DNA from: Dialister sp. UBA7295
Lineage (GTDB): Bacteria > Bacillota > Negativicutes > Veillonellales > Dialisteraceae
DNA length: 11,171 nt
Assembly: GCA_002471975.1 (NCBI GenBank)
Contig: DKQZ01000067.1
Coordinates: forward strand, 1 to 11,171
Direction of reading: 5' to 3'
The notes under the pieces are model-generated. The model saw only the letters and a program-made list of their open reading frames with translations, did not search any database and had not been told where the DNA came from. Below are positions 1 through 6,163 of the stretch, piece after piece. Every line of letters starts with the position of its first letter. Within the stretch, counting starts at the first letter, position 1. The position numbers and the translations under genes are program-made.

Positions 1-1
1 A

Positions 2-29
2 TATGGGGAATTTGCACAGGCGAGGGTGA
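2..29 (+). repeat. 3' tail fragment of the dispersed modular repeat
   Basis: The first bases of the window, beginning TATGGGGA and containing TTTGCACAGGCG and GGGTGA, match the tail of the complete copy at 188-214 with only a few differences and one single-base indel. This is therefore the truncated end of another copy lying mostly to the left of the window, in the same orientation. Seen directly; the boundaries of the whole element cannot be fixed from this fragment. Confidence 0.7.
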
Positions 30-79
30 AAAGCACGTTGGTGTGCAGAATAAGCAGTTACTTTGGATTGATGAACATT

Positions 80-214
80 TGGTATTCGTGAGTCAGCAAA
101 CCACGGCACGGCCCGATATAGACGATTTCGAGATTTCGGGGTTCGGGATTGCGGGAAGGTGTCGGCCTGATGGGCTGACGATTTTTTATGGGGATGTGCA
201 CAGGCGGGGGTGAT
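80..214 (+). repeat. Dispersed modular repeat, near-complete copy upstream of the nitroreductase gene
   Basis: Modules in order: GGTATTCGTGAG (81-92), CAAACCACGGC with CCCGATATAG (97-121), degenerate heptamers TTTCGGG, TTCGGGA and TGCGGGA (about 134-156), the joint AGGTG (157-161), a hairpin GTCGGCC/GGCTGAC (161-167 with 173-179, one G-T pair), then the tail ATTTTTTATGGGGA and TGTGCACAGGCGGGGGTGA. The 5' block is shared with the copies at 1228-1343 and 8264-8366, and the tail with bases 2-29. The element ends about 30 bp before the -35 box of the nitroreductase promoter. It looks non-coding. Confidence 0.75.
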
Positions 215-244
215 TTCCGGCGAGGAATCGGTTTTGTGATTCAT

Positions 245-272
245 TTGCCATTTCAAGATTTTGTGCTATATT
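245..272 (+). promoter_or_regulatory. Promoter of the nitroreductase gene
   Basis: TTGCCA (245-250) and TATATT (267-272) are each one base from the sigma-70/sigma-A consensus and are separated by 16 bp. An extended -10 TG lies at 264-265. Transcription would begin near 279, giving a leader of about 48 nt. Confidence 0.65.
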
Positions 273-326
273 GATTTCAGAGTGAACTGGAAATATTTCC
301 TTTTTTACGCAGAGGGGGTAATACAT

Positions 327-848
327 ATGAATGAAATTTTGAGAACTATCATGAACCGCCGGGCGTGCCGCTCTTTTAAACCGGATCTCATTCCGGAAGA
401 CATCCTGCAGCAGATCCTGGAGGCAGGAACCTATGCGGCTACGGGTATGGGAAAGCAGTCCCCTATCATCATCATGGTGACGAATCAAGAAATCCGGGAT
501 GAGCTTTCTGCCCTCAATGCGAAAATCATGGGCACAAAAATGGACCCTTTCTACGGGGCTCCGGAAGTGGCCATCGTGCTGGCGGACAAGAATAGGCCCA
601 CTCATGTCTATGATGGAAGTCTGGTCATTGGAAATATGATGCTCGCTGCCGAATCCCTGGGGATTGGAAGCTGCTGGATTCACCGGGCAAAGGAAGAATT
701 CGAGCTGCCTGAAGGAAAGGCCATCCTTGAAAAACTGGGTATCAAAGGAGACTATGAAGGCATAGGCCACTGCATCCTGGGCTATGCGGCAAAGCCGGCC
801 GGAAAGGCGGCTCCCAGGAAGAAGGATTATATTTACCGGATTGGGTAG
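327..848 (+). CDS. Nitroreductase family protein (FMN-dependent oxidoreductase)
   Basis: A 173-residue cytoplasmic protein of the nitroreductase fold. Seen in the sequence: the N-terminal FMN-phosphate motif NRRACRSF (residues 10-17, with Arg11, Arg12 and Arg15), the helix EDILQQILEAGTYAATG (24-40) typical of the family, the motif LGIGSCWIHR (111-120), and the C-terminal GY-A-P-----PRK--- segment (152-166). The length fits the short single-domain members. Such enzymes reduce nitro compounds, quinones or other electrophiles with NAD(P)H; the substrate here cannot be told from sequence. The ATG at 327 is chosen because AGAGGGGG (311-318) lies 8 nt upstream and the protein then begins exactly at the family N-terminus. 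A frame open from 261 would add 22 unrelated residues and would start upstream of the predicted transcription start. The gene is monocistronic, with its own promoter and two possible terminators downstream. Confidence 0.93.
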   Translation: MNEILRTIMNRRACRSFKPDLIPEDILQQILEAGTYAATGMGKQSPIIIMVTNQEIRDELSALNAKIMGTKMDPFYGAPEVAIVLADKNRPTHVYDGSLVIGNMMLAAESLGIGSCWIHRAKEEFELPEGKAILEKLGIKGDYEGIGHCILGYAAKPAGKAAPRKKDYIYRIG

Positions 849-893
849 TTTTGTTTTATCCTGATGGATGACTGAAATCCTGACAGGGTTAAA

Positions 894-962
894 GTTATCA
901 GTTATGAGTTCTTAGTTCCAGGCGAAGGGGCGGTGCATCAGAATTTCCTGGCGCCGCTTTTT
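894..962 (+). repeat. Heptamer array plus hairpin (modular repeat copy) after the nitroreductase gene
   Basis: Four phased 7-bp units, GTTATCA, GTTATGA, GTTCTTA and GTTCCAG (894-921), are followed by GCGAAGGGG and a hairpin GCGGTGC/GCGCCGC (930-936 with 951-957, one G-T pair, 14-nt loop). TTTTT follows at 958-962. This is the array-joint-hairpin-AT-tail order of the dispersed repeat. In this position the hairpin and T-run could also end the nitroreductase transcript, although the long loop makes it a modest terminator. Confidence 0.65.
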
Positions 963-1021
963 GCTTTTGAAATTCAGGCTTAAAAGACTGAATCGCGAAG
1001 GTATTGTATCTCATTTAAGCC

Positions 1022-1054
1022 AAAAGTTTCTGCAATCAACTGCAGAAACTTTTT
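1022..1054. terminator. Strong rho-independent terminator, first of three tandem hairpins
   Basis: A perfect 13-bp stem pairs AAAAGTTTCTGCA (1022-1034) with TGCAGAAACTTTT (1041-1053), with a 6-nt loop ATCAAC, followed by T-A-TTTT. The A-run on the left makes it usable on the minus strand as well. It lies 174 nt after the nitroreductase stop codon. Confidence 0.7.
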
Positions 1055-1131
1055 ATTTTGGAGAATTTGTGCAATGAACTGCAGAAACTTTTTATTTTTA
1101 TAAGTTTGTGCAGCGAAATGCATAAACTTAT
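1022..1131. repeat. Tandem 39-bp repeat, three copies, each a hairpin
   Basis: Three copies start near 1026, 1065 and 1104, an exact 39-bp period. Each has the plan GTTTSTGCA, 6-nt loop, TGCAKAAAC. The loops are ATCAAC, ATGAAC and GCGAAA. The outer copies form 13-bp stems (1022-1053 perfect; 1100-1131 with one G-T pair); the middle one pairs imperfectly. Because 39 is a multiple of three, the minus strand reads as 13-residue repeats such as KKFLQFIAQ and KKFLQLIAE, but no ribosome binding site supports translation. Confidence 0.75.
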
Positions 1132-1227
1132 CGCATGCAGACGAATGACGGCCCTCTTGACTTGAAGTGAACTTGAGGGTATACCATGAGATACATTCCA
1201 TCTTGGTGTGCCATTGAGCAGAGTCTC

Positions 1228-1343
1228 ATTCGGTATTCGTGAGGCAACCTCATCTCGGCGAGCCCTGATATAGTCCATTTCGTGATTCGTGAGGGTGTCG
1301 GCTCTCCGCCGACGAATATATGGGGATTTTTCCCCGGTGGGCA
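1228..1343 (+). repeat. Dispersed modular repeat, near-complete copy upstream of the hydrolase gene
   Basis: It has the same modules as the copy at 80-214: GGTATTCGTGAGGCAACC (1231-1248), CCCTGATATAG (1263-1273), two heptamers TTCGTGA (1279-1292), the joint GGGTG (1293-1297), a perfect hairpin GTCGGC/GCCGAC (1297-1302 with 1308-1313), and the tail AATATATGGGGATTTTTCCCC, which folds into a second small hairpin of its own (about 1322-1335). The first hydrolase codon is about 50 bp beyond the element, so the element probably contributes to, or borders, that gene's control region. I found no convincing -10 box between them. Confidence 0.72.
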
Positions 1344-1394
1344 GTCACGAAAATTTGACTGATTTTCTGCTTTGTTTTTGATTTGGGGACGTCT

Positions 1395-2339
1395 ATGAAG
1401 ACTATTTTTCATTTCTTTAGAAATATAATCATTGCTCTTTTCCTTATCCTGGGGGCCGGGTTTTACCTGGGCCATGAGATGACGGAGAATCTGCTGAACG
1501 CGCCCTGGGATGAGATTCTGGGGATCGTGAATCATAAGGGAATGACTCCTGCCATGAGGGAGGCCGAGGCCTGGTCCGGGGGAAAGATGGTATCCGTCAT
1601 TTCGTCGGATGGGACGGAGCTGAAAGGGACCTGGATGCCCGATCCCGGGGCGGGGAGGCCCACGGTGATCCTGATTCACGGGCTTTACCAGAACCGGAGC
1701 ATGTGTCTTCCCTTTGTGAGAATATACAGGAATCTGGGGTACAATATGCTTCTCATCGACCAGAGGGGCCACGGTGAATCAGGCGGCGGAAGGACGACCT
1801 GGGGTCTGAAGGAAACAGAGGATCTTTCTGCCTGGGTGAAATGGGCGAGAAGAAATACGCCTTCCGGGAAAATTGGCCTTCACGGAGTCTCTTTGGGGGC
1901 GGCCATGTCTCTCCTGTACAGCGGGACGGAGGAAGGGAGAAATCTTTCCTTCGTCATTTCTGACAGTTCTTATGGAAATCTGGAGCAGCTGGCAGAAGAA
2001 AAACTTTTTACCTGGCTCGGGGATGAAAGGGCACTCTGGAGCCTCCGGGCCATTTACCCTTTCTTCCAGGGAGACCTTCTTTTCCGCTATCATAAGACCA
2101 CAAGGGATATGGACCCTTTGAACGCAGTGACCCATTCCACCGTGCCCACCCTTTTCCTTCATGGCACGGCAGATACCCTCGTCCCTTATGAGCGGGCGGA
2201 GGAACTCTATGAAGTTTCTTCTTCCCCTTCGAAAAAGCTGTACCTCTTCGAAAACGTAACTCACGCCGCCGAATGGGGCGCTTCTCCTTCCACCTACTCG
2301 AAAGTGGTGGGAGACTTTTTGAAGGAGAACGGGGTATGA
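1395..2339 (+). CDS. Membrane-anchored alpha/beta hydrolase (YqkD/COG1073-like serine hydrolase)
   Basis: A 314-residue alpha/beta-hydrolase. A hydrophobic N-terminal segment (residues 11-25, IIIALFLILGAGFYL) after MKTIFHFFRN is a signal anchor or uncleaved signal peptide, so the catalytic domain should face the outside of the inner membrane. Visible active-site features are the oxyanion HG motif (95-96, ILIHGLYQNR), the nucleophile elbow GVSLG with Ser166, the acid in HGTAD (Asp260) and the base in NVTH (His290). IDQRGHGESGG (121-131) is the usual strand-4 loop. Family members are esterases or peptidases of uncertain substrate (compare Bacillus subtilis YqkD), and no specific activity can be assigned. 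The ATG at 1395 follows GGGGA (1385-1389) by 5 nt and places the charged residues just before the hydrophobic segment; a TTG four codons earlier would lie within the ribosome binding site. A terminator follows 86 nt after the stop. Confidence 0.9.
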   Translation: MKTIFHFFRNIIIALFLILGAGFYLGHEMTENLLNAPWDEILGIVNHKGMTPAMREAEAWSGGKMVSVISSDGTELKGTWMPDPGAGRPTVILIHGLYQNRSMCLPFVRIYRNLGYNMLLIDQRGHGESGGGRTTWGLKETEDLSAWVKWARRNTPSGKIGLHGVSLGAAMSLLYSGTEEGRNLSFVISDSSYGNLEQLAEEKLFTWLGDERALWSLRAIYPFFQGDLLFRYHKTTRDMDPLNAVTHSTVPTLFLHGTADTLVPYERAEELYEVSSSPSKKLYLFENVTHAAEWGASPSTYSKVVGDFLKENGV

Positions 2340-2424
2340 CAGGCGGGAAACGGTTCTAATACGGTCAAAAGTGATCAGTCCACAGTTCTCCGAATTTCAT
2401 GCAGGATGAGGAAACCAGAGATGG

Positions 2425-2462
2425 AATGAAAAAAATGTGTTATTGGACACATTTTTTTCATT
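2425..2462. terminator. Bidirectional terminator after the hydrolase gene, left hairpin of the ATPase pair
   Basis: A perfect 15-bp stem pairs ATGAAAAAAATGTGT (2426-2440) with ACACATTTTTTTCAT (2447-2461), loop TATTGG, with one more A-T pair outside. The A-run and T-run allow termination in either direction. It is nearly identical in plan to the hairpin at 3880-3917. Confidence 0.85.
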
Positions 2463-2534
2463 TTGCGAGCATGAACGATGTACTGATAAATGGAATGGAA
2501 TGACTGGTAATATCAGGGGTTTTCATGAAATACA

Positions 2535-2565
2535 TGGACTATTTCCTCCCGCTTCGTGGTATAAT
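2535..2565 (+). promoter_or_regulatory. Extended -10 promoter of the ATPase gene
   Basis: TATAAT (2560-2565) is a perfect -10 box preceded by TGG (2557-2559), giving a perfect extended -10. The best -35 candidate is TGGACT (2535-2540), 19 bp upstream and only 4/6, as is common when the extended -10 is strong. Transcription would start near 2572, giving a leader of about 40 nt. This placement also rules out the upstream in-frame ATG at 2525. Confidence 0.7.
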
Positions 2566-2611
2566 GAAAAAAACATGGCAAATGACATATTTTTTTCAAT
2601 CTGGAGGAATC

Positions 2612-3868
2612 ATGGAAATAGAAAGGGACCTGTATCTGAAAAGACTGATTGACCGTATGCACAATGGGCTGATCAAGGTCATTACGGGTATGAGAAGAAG
2701 CGGAAAATCCTACCTGCTTTTTATCCTGTTCCGCCGGTACCTGATTCAATCCGGAGTTCCGGAAAATCATATCCTCACCATGCAGCTGGACCGCTATGAA
2801 AATGAAGAATTCCGGAATCCGGACATACTCCTGGCGTGGATTCGCGGGCAAATAAAAGATTCAGGTGATTATTACATTCTTCTTGATGAAGTACAATTGC
2901 TGGATCGTTTCGAAGAAGTGCTGAATTCCCTGCTCTATGAGAAGAATCTGGATGTTTATGTGACGGGCAGCAACTCTAAGTTCCTGTCAAAAGATGTGAT
3001 TACGGAATTTCGTGGCCGGGGCGATGAAGTCCATATATTTCCCCTGTCCTTTGATGAATTCATGTCGGTCTACGATGGAGATGAATATCATGGCTGGGCG
3101 GACTATATGACCTGGGGTGGACTGCCGTTGGTGGCAGGGATGAAGACGGAAGAGCAGAAGATGTCCTATCTGACTCATCTTTTTGAAGAAACCTATTTGA
3201 AGGATATACTGGAGAGAAATAAGCTGGATAAAAAGCCGGAAATGGAGGATCTGCTCCATGTGCTGGCTTCCTCTGTGGGCTCCCTGACCAATCCTTCAAA
3301 AATTGCTGCCACTTTTCAAAGTCAGCTCCATCTGCCGATCAGCTTTAATACGATCAGTAAATATATCGGCTTTCTGAAAGACGCCTTTCTCATCAGTGAG
3401 GCCCGGCGATTTGATGTGAAAGGAAGGAAATACATCGGTACTCCCTTGAAATATTACTTTGAAGATGTGGGGCTCAGAAATGCCCGGCTTGGTTTCCGGC
3501 AGCAGGACAGGCCCCATCTGATGGAAAATATCCTTTACAATGAGCTCCGTCTTCGGGGCTTTCAGGTGGATGTGGGGAATGTAAAGCAGCGGTTCATGGA
3601 TAAAGAAACCGGCAGCCGTCTGTCTAGGACGCTGGAAATTGATTTCGTGGCCAACCGGGGAAGCAGGAGGTATTATATCCAGTCAGCCTGGGCCATTCCT
3701 TCAGAAGGAAAAATGGAACAGGAAAAGGCATCGCTCCTGGTCCCGGATGATTCTTTCAAAAAAATCATCATCGTCAACGAAATCCTGCGGCCTTTCCAGG
3801 ACGAAAACGGAATCCTTACACTGGGACTTTTTGATTTTCTCCGCCATCGGGACAGCCTGGAATGGTAA
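2612..3868 (+). CDS. AAA_14/DUF4143 family ATPase (COG1373)
   Basis: A 418-residue cytoplasmic P-loop ATPase with a C-terminal DUF4143 domain. Seen: Walker A TGMRRSGKS (25-33), Walker B YYILLDE (87-93), sensor-1 strand VYVTGSN (115-121), and conserved arginines in FRGRG (133-137). From about residue 190 the DUF4143 part has ETYLKDIL (193-200), a winged-helix-like stretch (about 211-262), and a C-terminal module with ENILYNEL (305-312), EIDFV (342-346) and YIQSA (355-359). The spacing of Glu305, Glu342, Asp344 and Gln357 resembles a PD-(D/E)XK nuclease core; this is inference and may be inactive. Family members are widespread and usually stand alone; their role is unknown. The ATG at 2612 lies 4 nt after GGAGG (2603-2607) and just before the conserved IERDLYLKRL. 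The gene stands alone between two matched terminator hairpins, like a cassette. Confidence 0.93.
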   Translation: MEIERDLYLKRLIDRMHNGLIKVITGMRRSGKSYLLFILFRRYLIQSGVPENHILTMQLDRYENEEFRNPDILLAWIRGQIKDSGDYYILLDEVQLLDRFEEVLNSLLYEKNLDVYVTGSNSKFLSKDVITEFRGRGDEVHIFPLSFDEFMSVYDGDEYHGWADYMTWGGLPLVAGMKTEEQKMSYLTHLFEETYLKDILERNKLDKKPEMEDLLHVLASSVGSLTNPSKIAATFQSQLHLPISFNTISKYIGFLKDAFLISEARRFDVKGRKYIGTPLKYYFEDVGLRNARLGFRQQDRPHLMENILYNELRLRGFQVDVGNVKQRFMDKETGSRLSRTLEIDFVANRGSRRYYIQSAWAIPSEGKMEQEKASLLVPDDSFKKIIIVNEILRPFQDENGILTLGLFDFLRHRDSLEW

Positions 3869-3879
3869 ATAGGAAATAG

Positions 3880-3917
3880 AATGAAAAAAATGCGTCAGAT
3901 GACGCATTTTTTTCATT
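3880..3917. terminator. Bidirectional terminator after the ATPase gene, right hairpin of the pair
   Basis: A perfect 16-bp stem pairs ATGAAAAAAATGCGTC (3881-3896) with GACGCATTTTTTTCAT (3901-3916), loop AGAT, plus one outer A-T pair. It lies 11 nt after the ATPase stop codon. Compared with 2425-2462 the stem carries a paired change (ATGTGT/ACACAT against ATGCGT/ACGCAT). It may also stop transcripts arriving from the convergent AsmA-like gene after they cross the heptamer array. Confidence 0.85.
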
Positions 3918-4040
3918 TCGGAAATCAGAGTTTTCAAGGACTTGAGAAATGGTAAGGAATGGGAATTCTGAGCCAATGATCCTGCAGTTTTTTTGTTCGT
4001 CGGCTTCATTGTGATGGATGATGATAAACGCAGGGCTCTC

Positions 4041-4326
4041 CATAAAAATGGTCGCCTTCAATATTTTAAGGCGCCCTCTTTCACGAACCACAAACCACGA
4101 ACCACAAACCACGAACCACAAACCACGAACCACGAACCACGGACCACGAACCACGGACCACGGACCACGAACCACGGACCACGAACCACGGACCACGAAT
4201 CACAAATCACAAACCACGAACCACGGACCACGAACCACGGACCACGAACCACGGACAACAAACCACAAACCACAAACCACGAATCACGAACAACGAAGAA
4301 CGAACAACGAAGAACGAAGAACGATT
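4041..4326 (-). repeat. 35-unit heptamer array with terminal hairpin (largest modular repeat copy)
   Basis: From 4082 to 4326 there are exactly 35 seven-base units with no insertion or deletion. On the plus strand nearly all are CACGAAC, CACAAAC or CACGGAC, with CACGAAT, AACGAAG and similar units toward the right end. On the minus strand these read GTTCGTG, GTTTGTG and GTCCGTG, and they run into AAAGAGGG and a hairpin CGCCTT/AAGGCG (4053-4058 with 4068-4073, extendable past one mismatch) and then CATTTTTATGG (4040-4050). That is the order seen in the other copies, so the strand is set as minus. The plus strand has no T from 4082 to 4199. The array lies in the spacer between the convergent ATPase and AsmA-like genes. 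Confidence 0.9.
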
Positions 4327-4370
4327 CATCCCATGTGAAACAAACTGGAAATCGCAGGCCTGTGCAAAGA

Positions 4371-5831
4371 TTAGGGTTTCAGCTCAGCTACCTGTTCCTT
4401 GATGCTCTTCACATTTTCCTGAATTTTCTTAATCGTCTTCATGGGTCCTTCGTTGTCAGCCGCTTCTTTGAGGCTCATGACTTTTCCCGTATCCTTGTCC
4501 ACCAGTTCGATATTTCCCAGGTGAAGTTTGCCATCGATGATATGGAAGGCATCGGTGCGGATGATTCCGAAATTCGTATCAATGGCCACATCATAGAAGT
4601 CGACAGCCCTGTACCTATTATTAAAAGTCCCGCTGATACTGTTGAAGGGGACAAGCATATAGAAGCCATTTCCCGTGGAGAATTTCCCGAAGGCTCTAAG
4701 GTGTTTCGGGTCTCCGTCGCAGTGGATTTCTCCGTCCAGTTTCACGAGACAGTAGAATTTCGGCTCTTTGGAGGGAATCCGGCTGTCCAGGCCTTCTCCG
4801 GAAAGGTAGATGTTGTAGGCCCTGGTATCGATATTGTAATCTCCATAGGCATCCACGGTCCCCCCGTAAACCCTGGCATGGACGTCTTTGAAGGTCATGA
4901 GGCCTCCATCGTAATGGATATTTCCTGTCACTTTGGAAAAGTCCAGGGCTGGGATGTGGAGTTCGTCCATGGAAAGCTGTCCATCCCCGATGGGGTGGGA
5001 AATAGGTCCGCCGCCATGGACGGTAAGGGTCATTTTGTCGTGAATATCATCGCCCAGACCGAGAGAAGCGGGATCTACGCCTTTGGCGGTGAAATCAATG
5101 ATGGCAGGAAGTCCTTTCTCCTTGAAATTGATTTCGCAGGAAAGGTCCGCCCCCTCTCCGACGGCCGTTCCGCCGAAGGACCCCGTCTTGAGGTCCAGCC
5201 TTGTCATGCCTTTCGTGTCGATTTCACTGGAAAGGTTCACATGGCTCACGATATAGTGGCGCTGCAGGTAAAAGGCTTCCATTCTGGCATCGATGAGATT
5301 CAGTTTCGCTTTGATGGGGCGGCCGGAGCGGTTGAAATTGGAAACTTTCTTTTCCAGATTTCTGATGCCGCCGTCATCGTCCTCTTTTTCTTCTTTCTTC
5401 TCTTTCCGTTCCAATTTACGATTGACGAAATCCACATTCATGTCTTCATCAAATTCTACGGCAAAAGCCGGTTTAATGAGGGTCAGTTCTTTGACCGTAG
5501 TGGAGGCAAAGTGGCCCCGGAGAATATCCCAGGGATTGACTTTGAAGGATCCTTCCGGCACCCGGAGCACCGGGTCTCCGTCCGGATCATCCCAGGAAAG
5601 ATTGGTGAAAGTGACGCCGCCATGAATATTGGCCGTAATCGTTTCGACCGTAATGGTCCCGCGGAGCATATCCTGCCGGGTGACGGCATAGTTGAAAACC
5701 TGGGCCGCTCCGTAGGAAAGGATCTTCGCTGCCAGAAGGATGAGGACAAAAATGGCGACAAGGAGCCCAAAGAGGTAGAGGGCATATCGTTTCCACTGAT
5801 GCTCCTTGCGGAGGGTCGTGAGTTTCGTCAT
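4371..5831 (-). CDS. AsmA/TamB-like envelope protein
   Basis: A 486-residue protein with one N-terminal transmembrane anchor (about residues 16-37, YALYLFGLLVAIFVLILLAA) after a basic cytoplasmic start, then a long periplasmic region rich in short beta strands. Typical of AsmA/TamB/YhdP-like proteins are the early segment MLRGTITVETITANIHGGVTFTN (55-77), the PWDILRG stretch (100-106), and late repeats such as GGLMTFKDVHARVYGGTVDAYGDYN and LDGEIHCDGDP. A highly charged linker lies at about 139-154, and the C-terminus (about 463-486) is a predicted amphipathic helix. The family bridges inner and outer membranes and is linked to phospholipid transport or outer-membrane upkeep. This protein is short for the family, so its exact subclass is unsure. 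The ATG is preceded by AAGGAG (5837-5842) at 5-nt spacing. No terminator follows directly; the transcript would run into the heptamer array. Confidence 0.82.
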   Translation of the reverse strand: MTKLTTLRKEHQWKRYALYLFGLLVAIFVLILLAAKILSYGAAQVFNYAVTRQDMLRGTITVETITANIHGGVTFTNLSWDDPDGDPVLRVPEGSFKVNPWDILRGHFASTTVKELTLIKPAFAVEFDEDMNVDFVNRKLERKEKKEEKEDDDGGIRNLEKKVSNFNRSGRPIKAKLNLIDARMEAFYLQRHYIVSHVNLSSEIDTKGMTRLDLKTGSFGGTAVGEGADLSCEINFKEKGLPAIIDFTAKGVDPASLGLGDDIHDKMTLTVHGGGPISHPIGDGQLSMDELHIPALDFSKVTGNIHYDGGLMTFKDVHARVYGGTVDAYGDYNIDTRAYNIYLSGEGLDSRIPSKEPKFYCLVKLDGEIHCDGDPKHLRAFGKFSTGNGFYMLVPFNSISGTFNNRYRAVDFYDVAIDTNFGIIRTDAFHIIDGKLHLGNIELVDKDTGKVMSLKEAADNEGPMKTIKKIQENVKSIKEQVAELKP

Positions 5832-5875
5832 TTTTGCTCCTTATGAGAAATAGGATGAAGGACTTTGAATTGTAA

Positions 5876-5942
5876 GTTATCAGTTATCAGTTCGCAGTTC
5901 TCAGTGAAGGTGGCGGCCTGACGGCCGCTGAATTTTAAATGG
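5876..5942 (+). repeat. Modular repeat copy upstream of the AsmA-like gene
   Basis: Heptamers GTTATCA, GTTATCA, GTTCGCA and GTTCTCA (5876-5903), then GTGA, the joint AGGTG (5908-5912), a perfect hairpin GCGGCC/GGCCGC (5913-5918 with 5923-5928, loop TGAC), and the tail TGAATTTTAAATGG. The copy lies in the region that should hold the AsmA-like promoter, in the opposite orientation to that gene. A mirror array at 6003-6030 faces it. Confidence 0.8.
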
Positions 5943-6002
5943 TAAATTTACTGGAACAGAGAAACTTTGAGCTGAAAGTTTTGAAAAACGGATGAGATAT
6001 TC

Positions 6003-6030
6003 TGATAACTGATAACTGATAACTAAGAAC
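6003..6030 (-). repeat. Inverted heptamer array facing the repeat at 5876-5942
   Basis: Three TGATAAC units and one TAAGAAC (6003-6030) are the reverse complements of GTTATCA and GTTCTTA. Together with 5876-5903 they flank a central hairpin as inverted repeats, so 5876-6030 could be one unit of about 155 bp with heptamer-built ends. The rest of the 332-bp spacer between 5831 and 6164 holds no recognisable gene. Confidence 0.75.
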
Positions 6031-6109
6031 TTCTACAGTCTCAAAAATGAATGACAATCAGTTGTTTCAAGCAACTTGAGTACGTTCAAACTTATCATAC
6101 ATCAAATTG

Positions 6110-6145
6110 GAAAAAATAAAAATGGGCCGCCTGATTTGGCGGTCC
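6110..6145 (-). terminator. Terminator of the M48 protease gene
   Basis: GGGCCGCC (6124-6131) pairs with GGCGGTCC (6138-6145) around a 6-nt loop. On the minus strand one position is an A-C mismatch, and the stem is followed by ATTTTTATTTTTT (6110-6122). It starts 18 nt after the protease stop codon. The stem and ATTTTTAT tail also resemble the hairpin module of the dispersed repeats. Confidence 0.7.
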
Positions 6146-6163
6146 GGTGAGCCGGTCGTGAGG

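Noticed and set aside
186..770. 194-codon minus-strand frame opposite the nitroreductase
   Set aside because: It is antisense to a gene with clear motifs and promoter, and has no start signal of its own.
980..1201. 73-codon minus-strand frame with 13-residue repeats
   Set aside because: The repeats are explained by the 39-bp hairpin units and no start signal is visible. It is kept only as an alternative within the finding on that repeat.
1355..1383. TTGACT (1355-1360) as -35 of a hydrolase promoter
   Set aside because: The matching -10 position reads TTGATT and the transcript would start at about the ribosome binding site, so it was not called as a promoter.
4058..4273. Repeat-encoded peptides reading VVRGPWF on the minus strand or TTNHEP on the plus strand
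   Set aside because: A 7-bp array without stop codons is open in many frames on both strands, and none has a start signal or a non-repeat domain.
4082..4326. CRISPR array
   Set aside because: The units are contiguous 7-mers with no spacers, and no cas gene is present.
3993..5846. Long plus-strand open frame (617 codons) across the heptamer array and opposite the AsmA-like gene
   Set aside because: It is antisense to a well-supported gene with a clear start, ribosome binding site and family features. Its N-terminal part is just the translated heptamer array (TTNHEPRTTNHGP), and no ribosome binding site fits.
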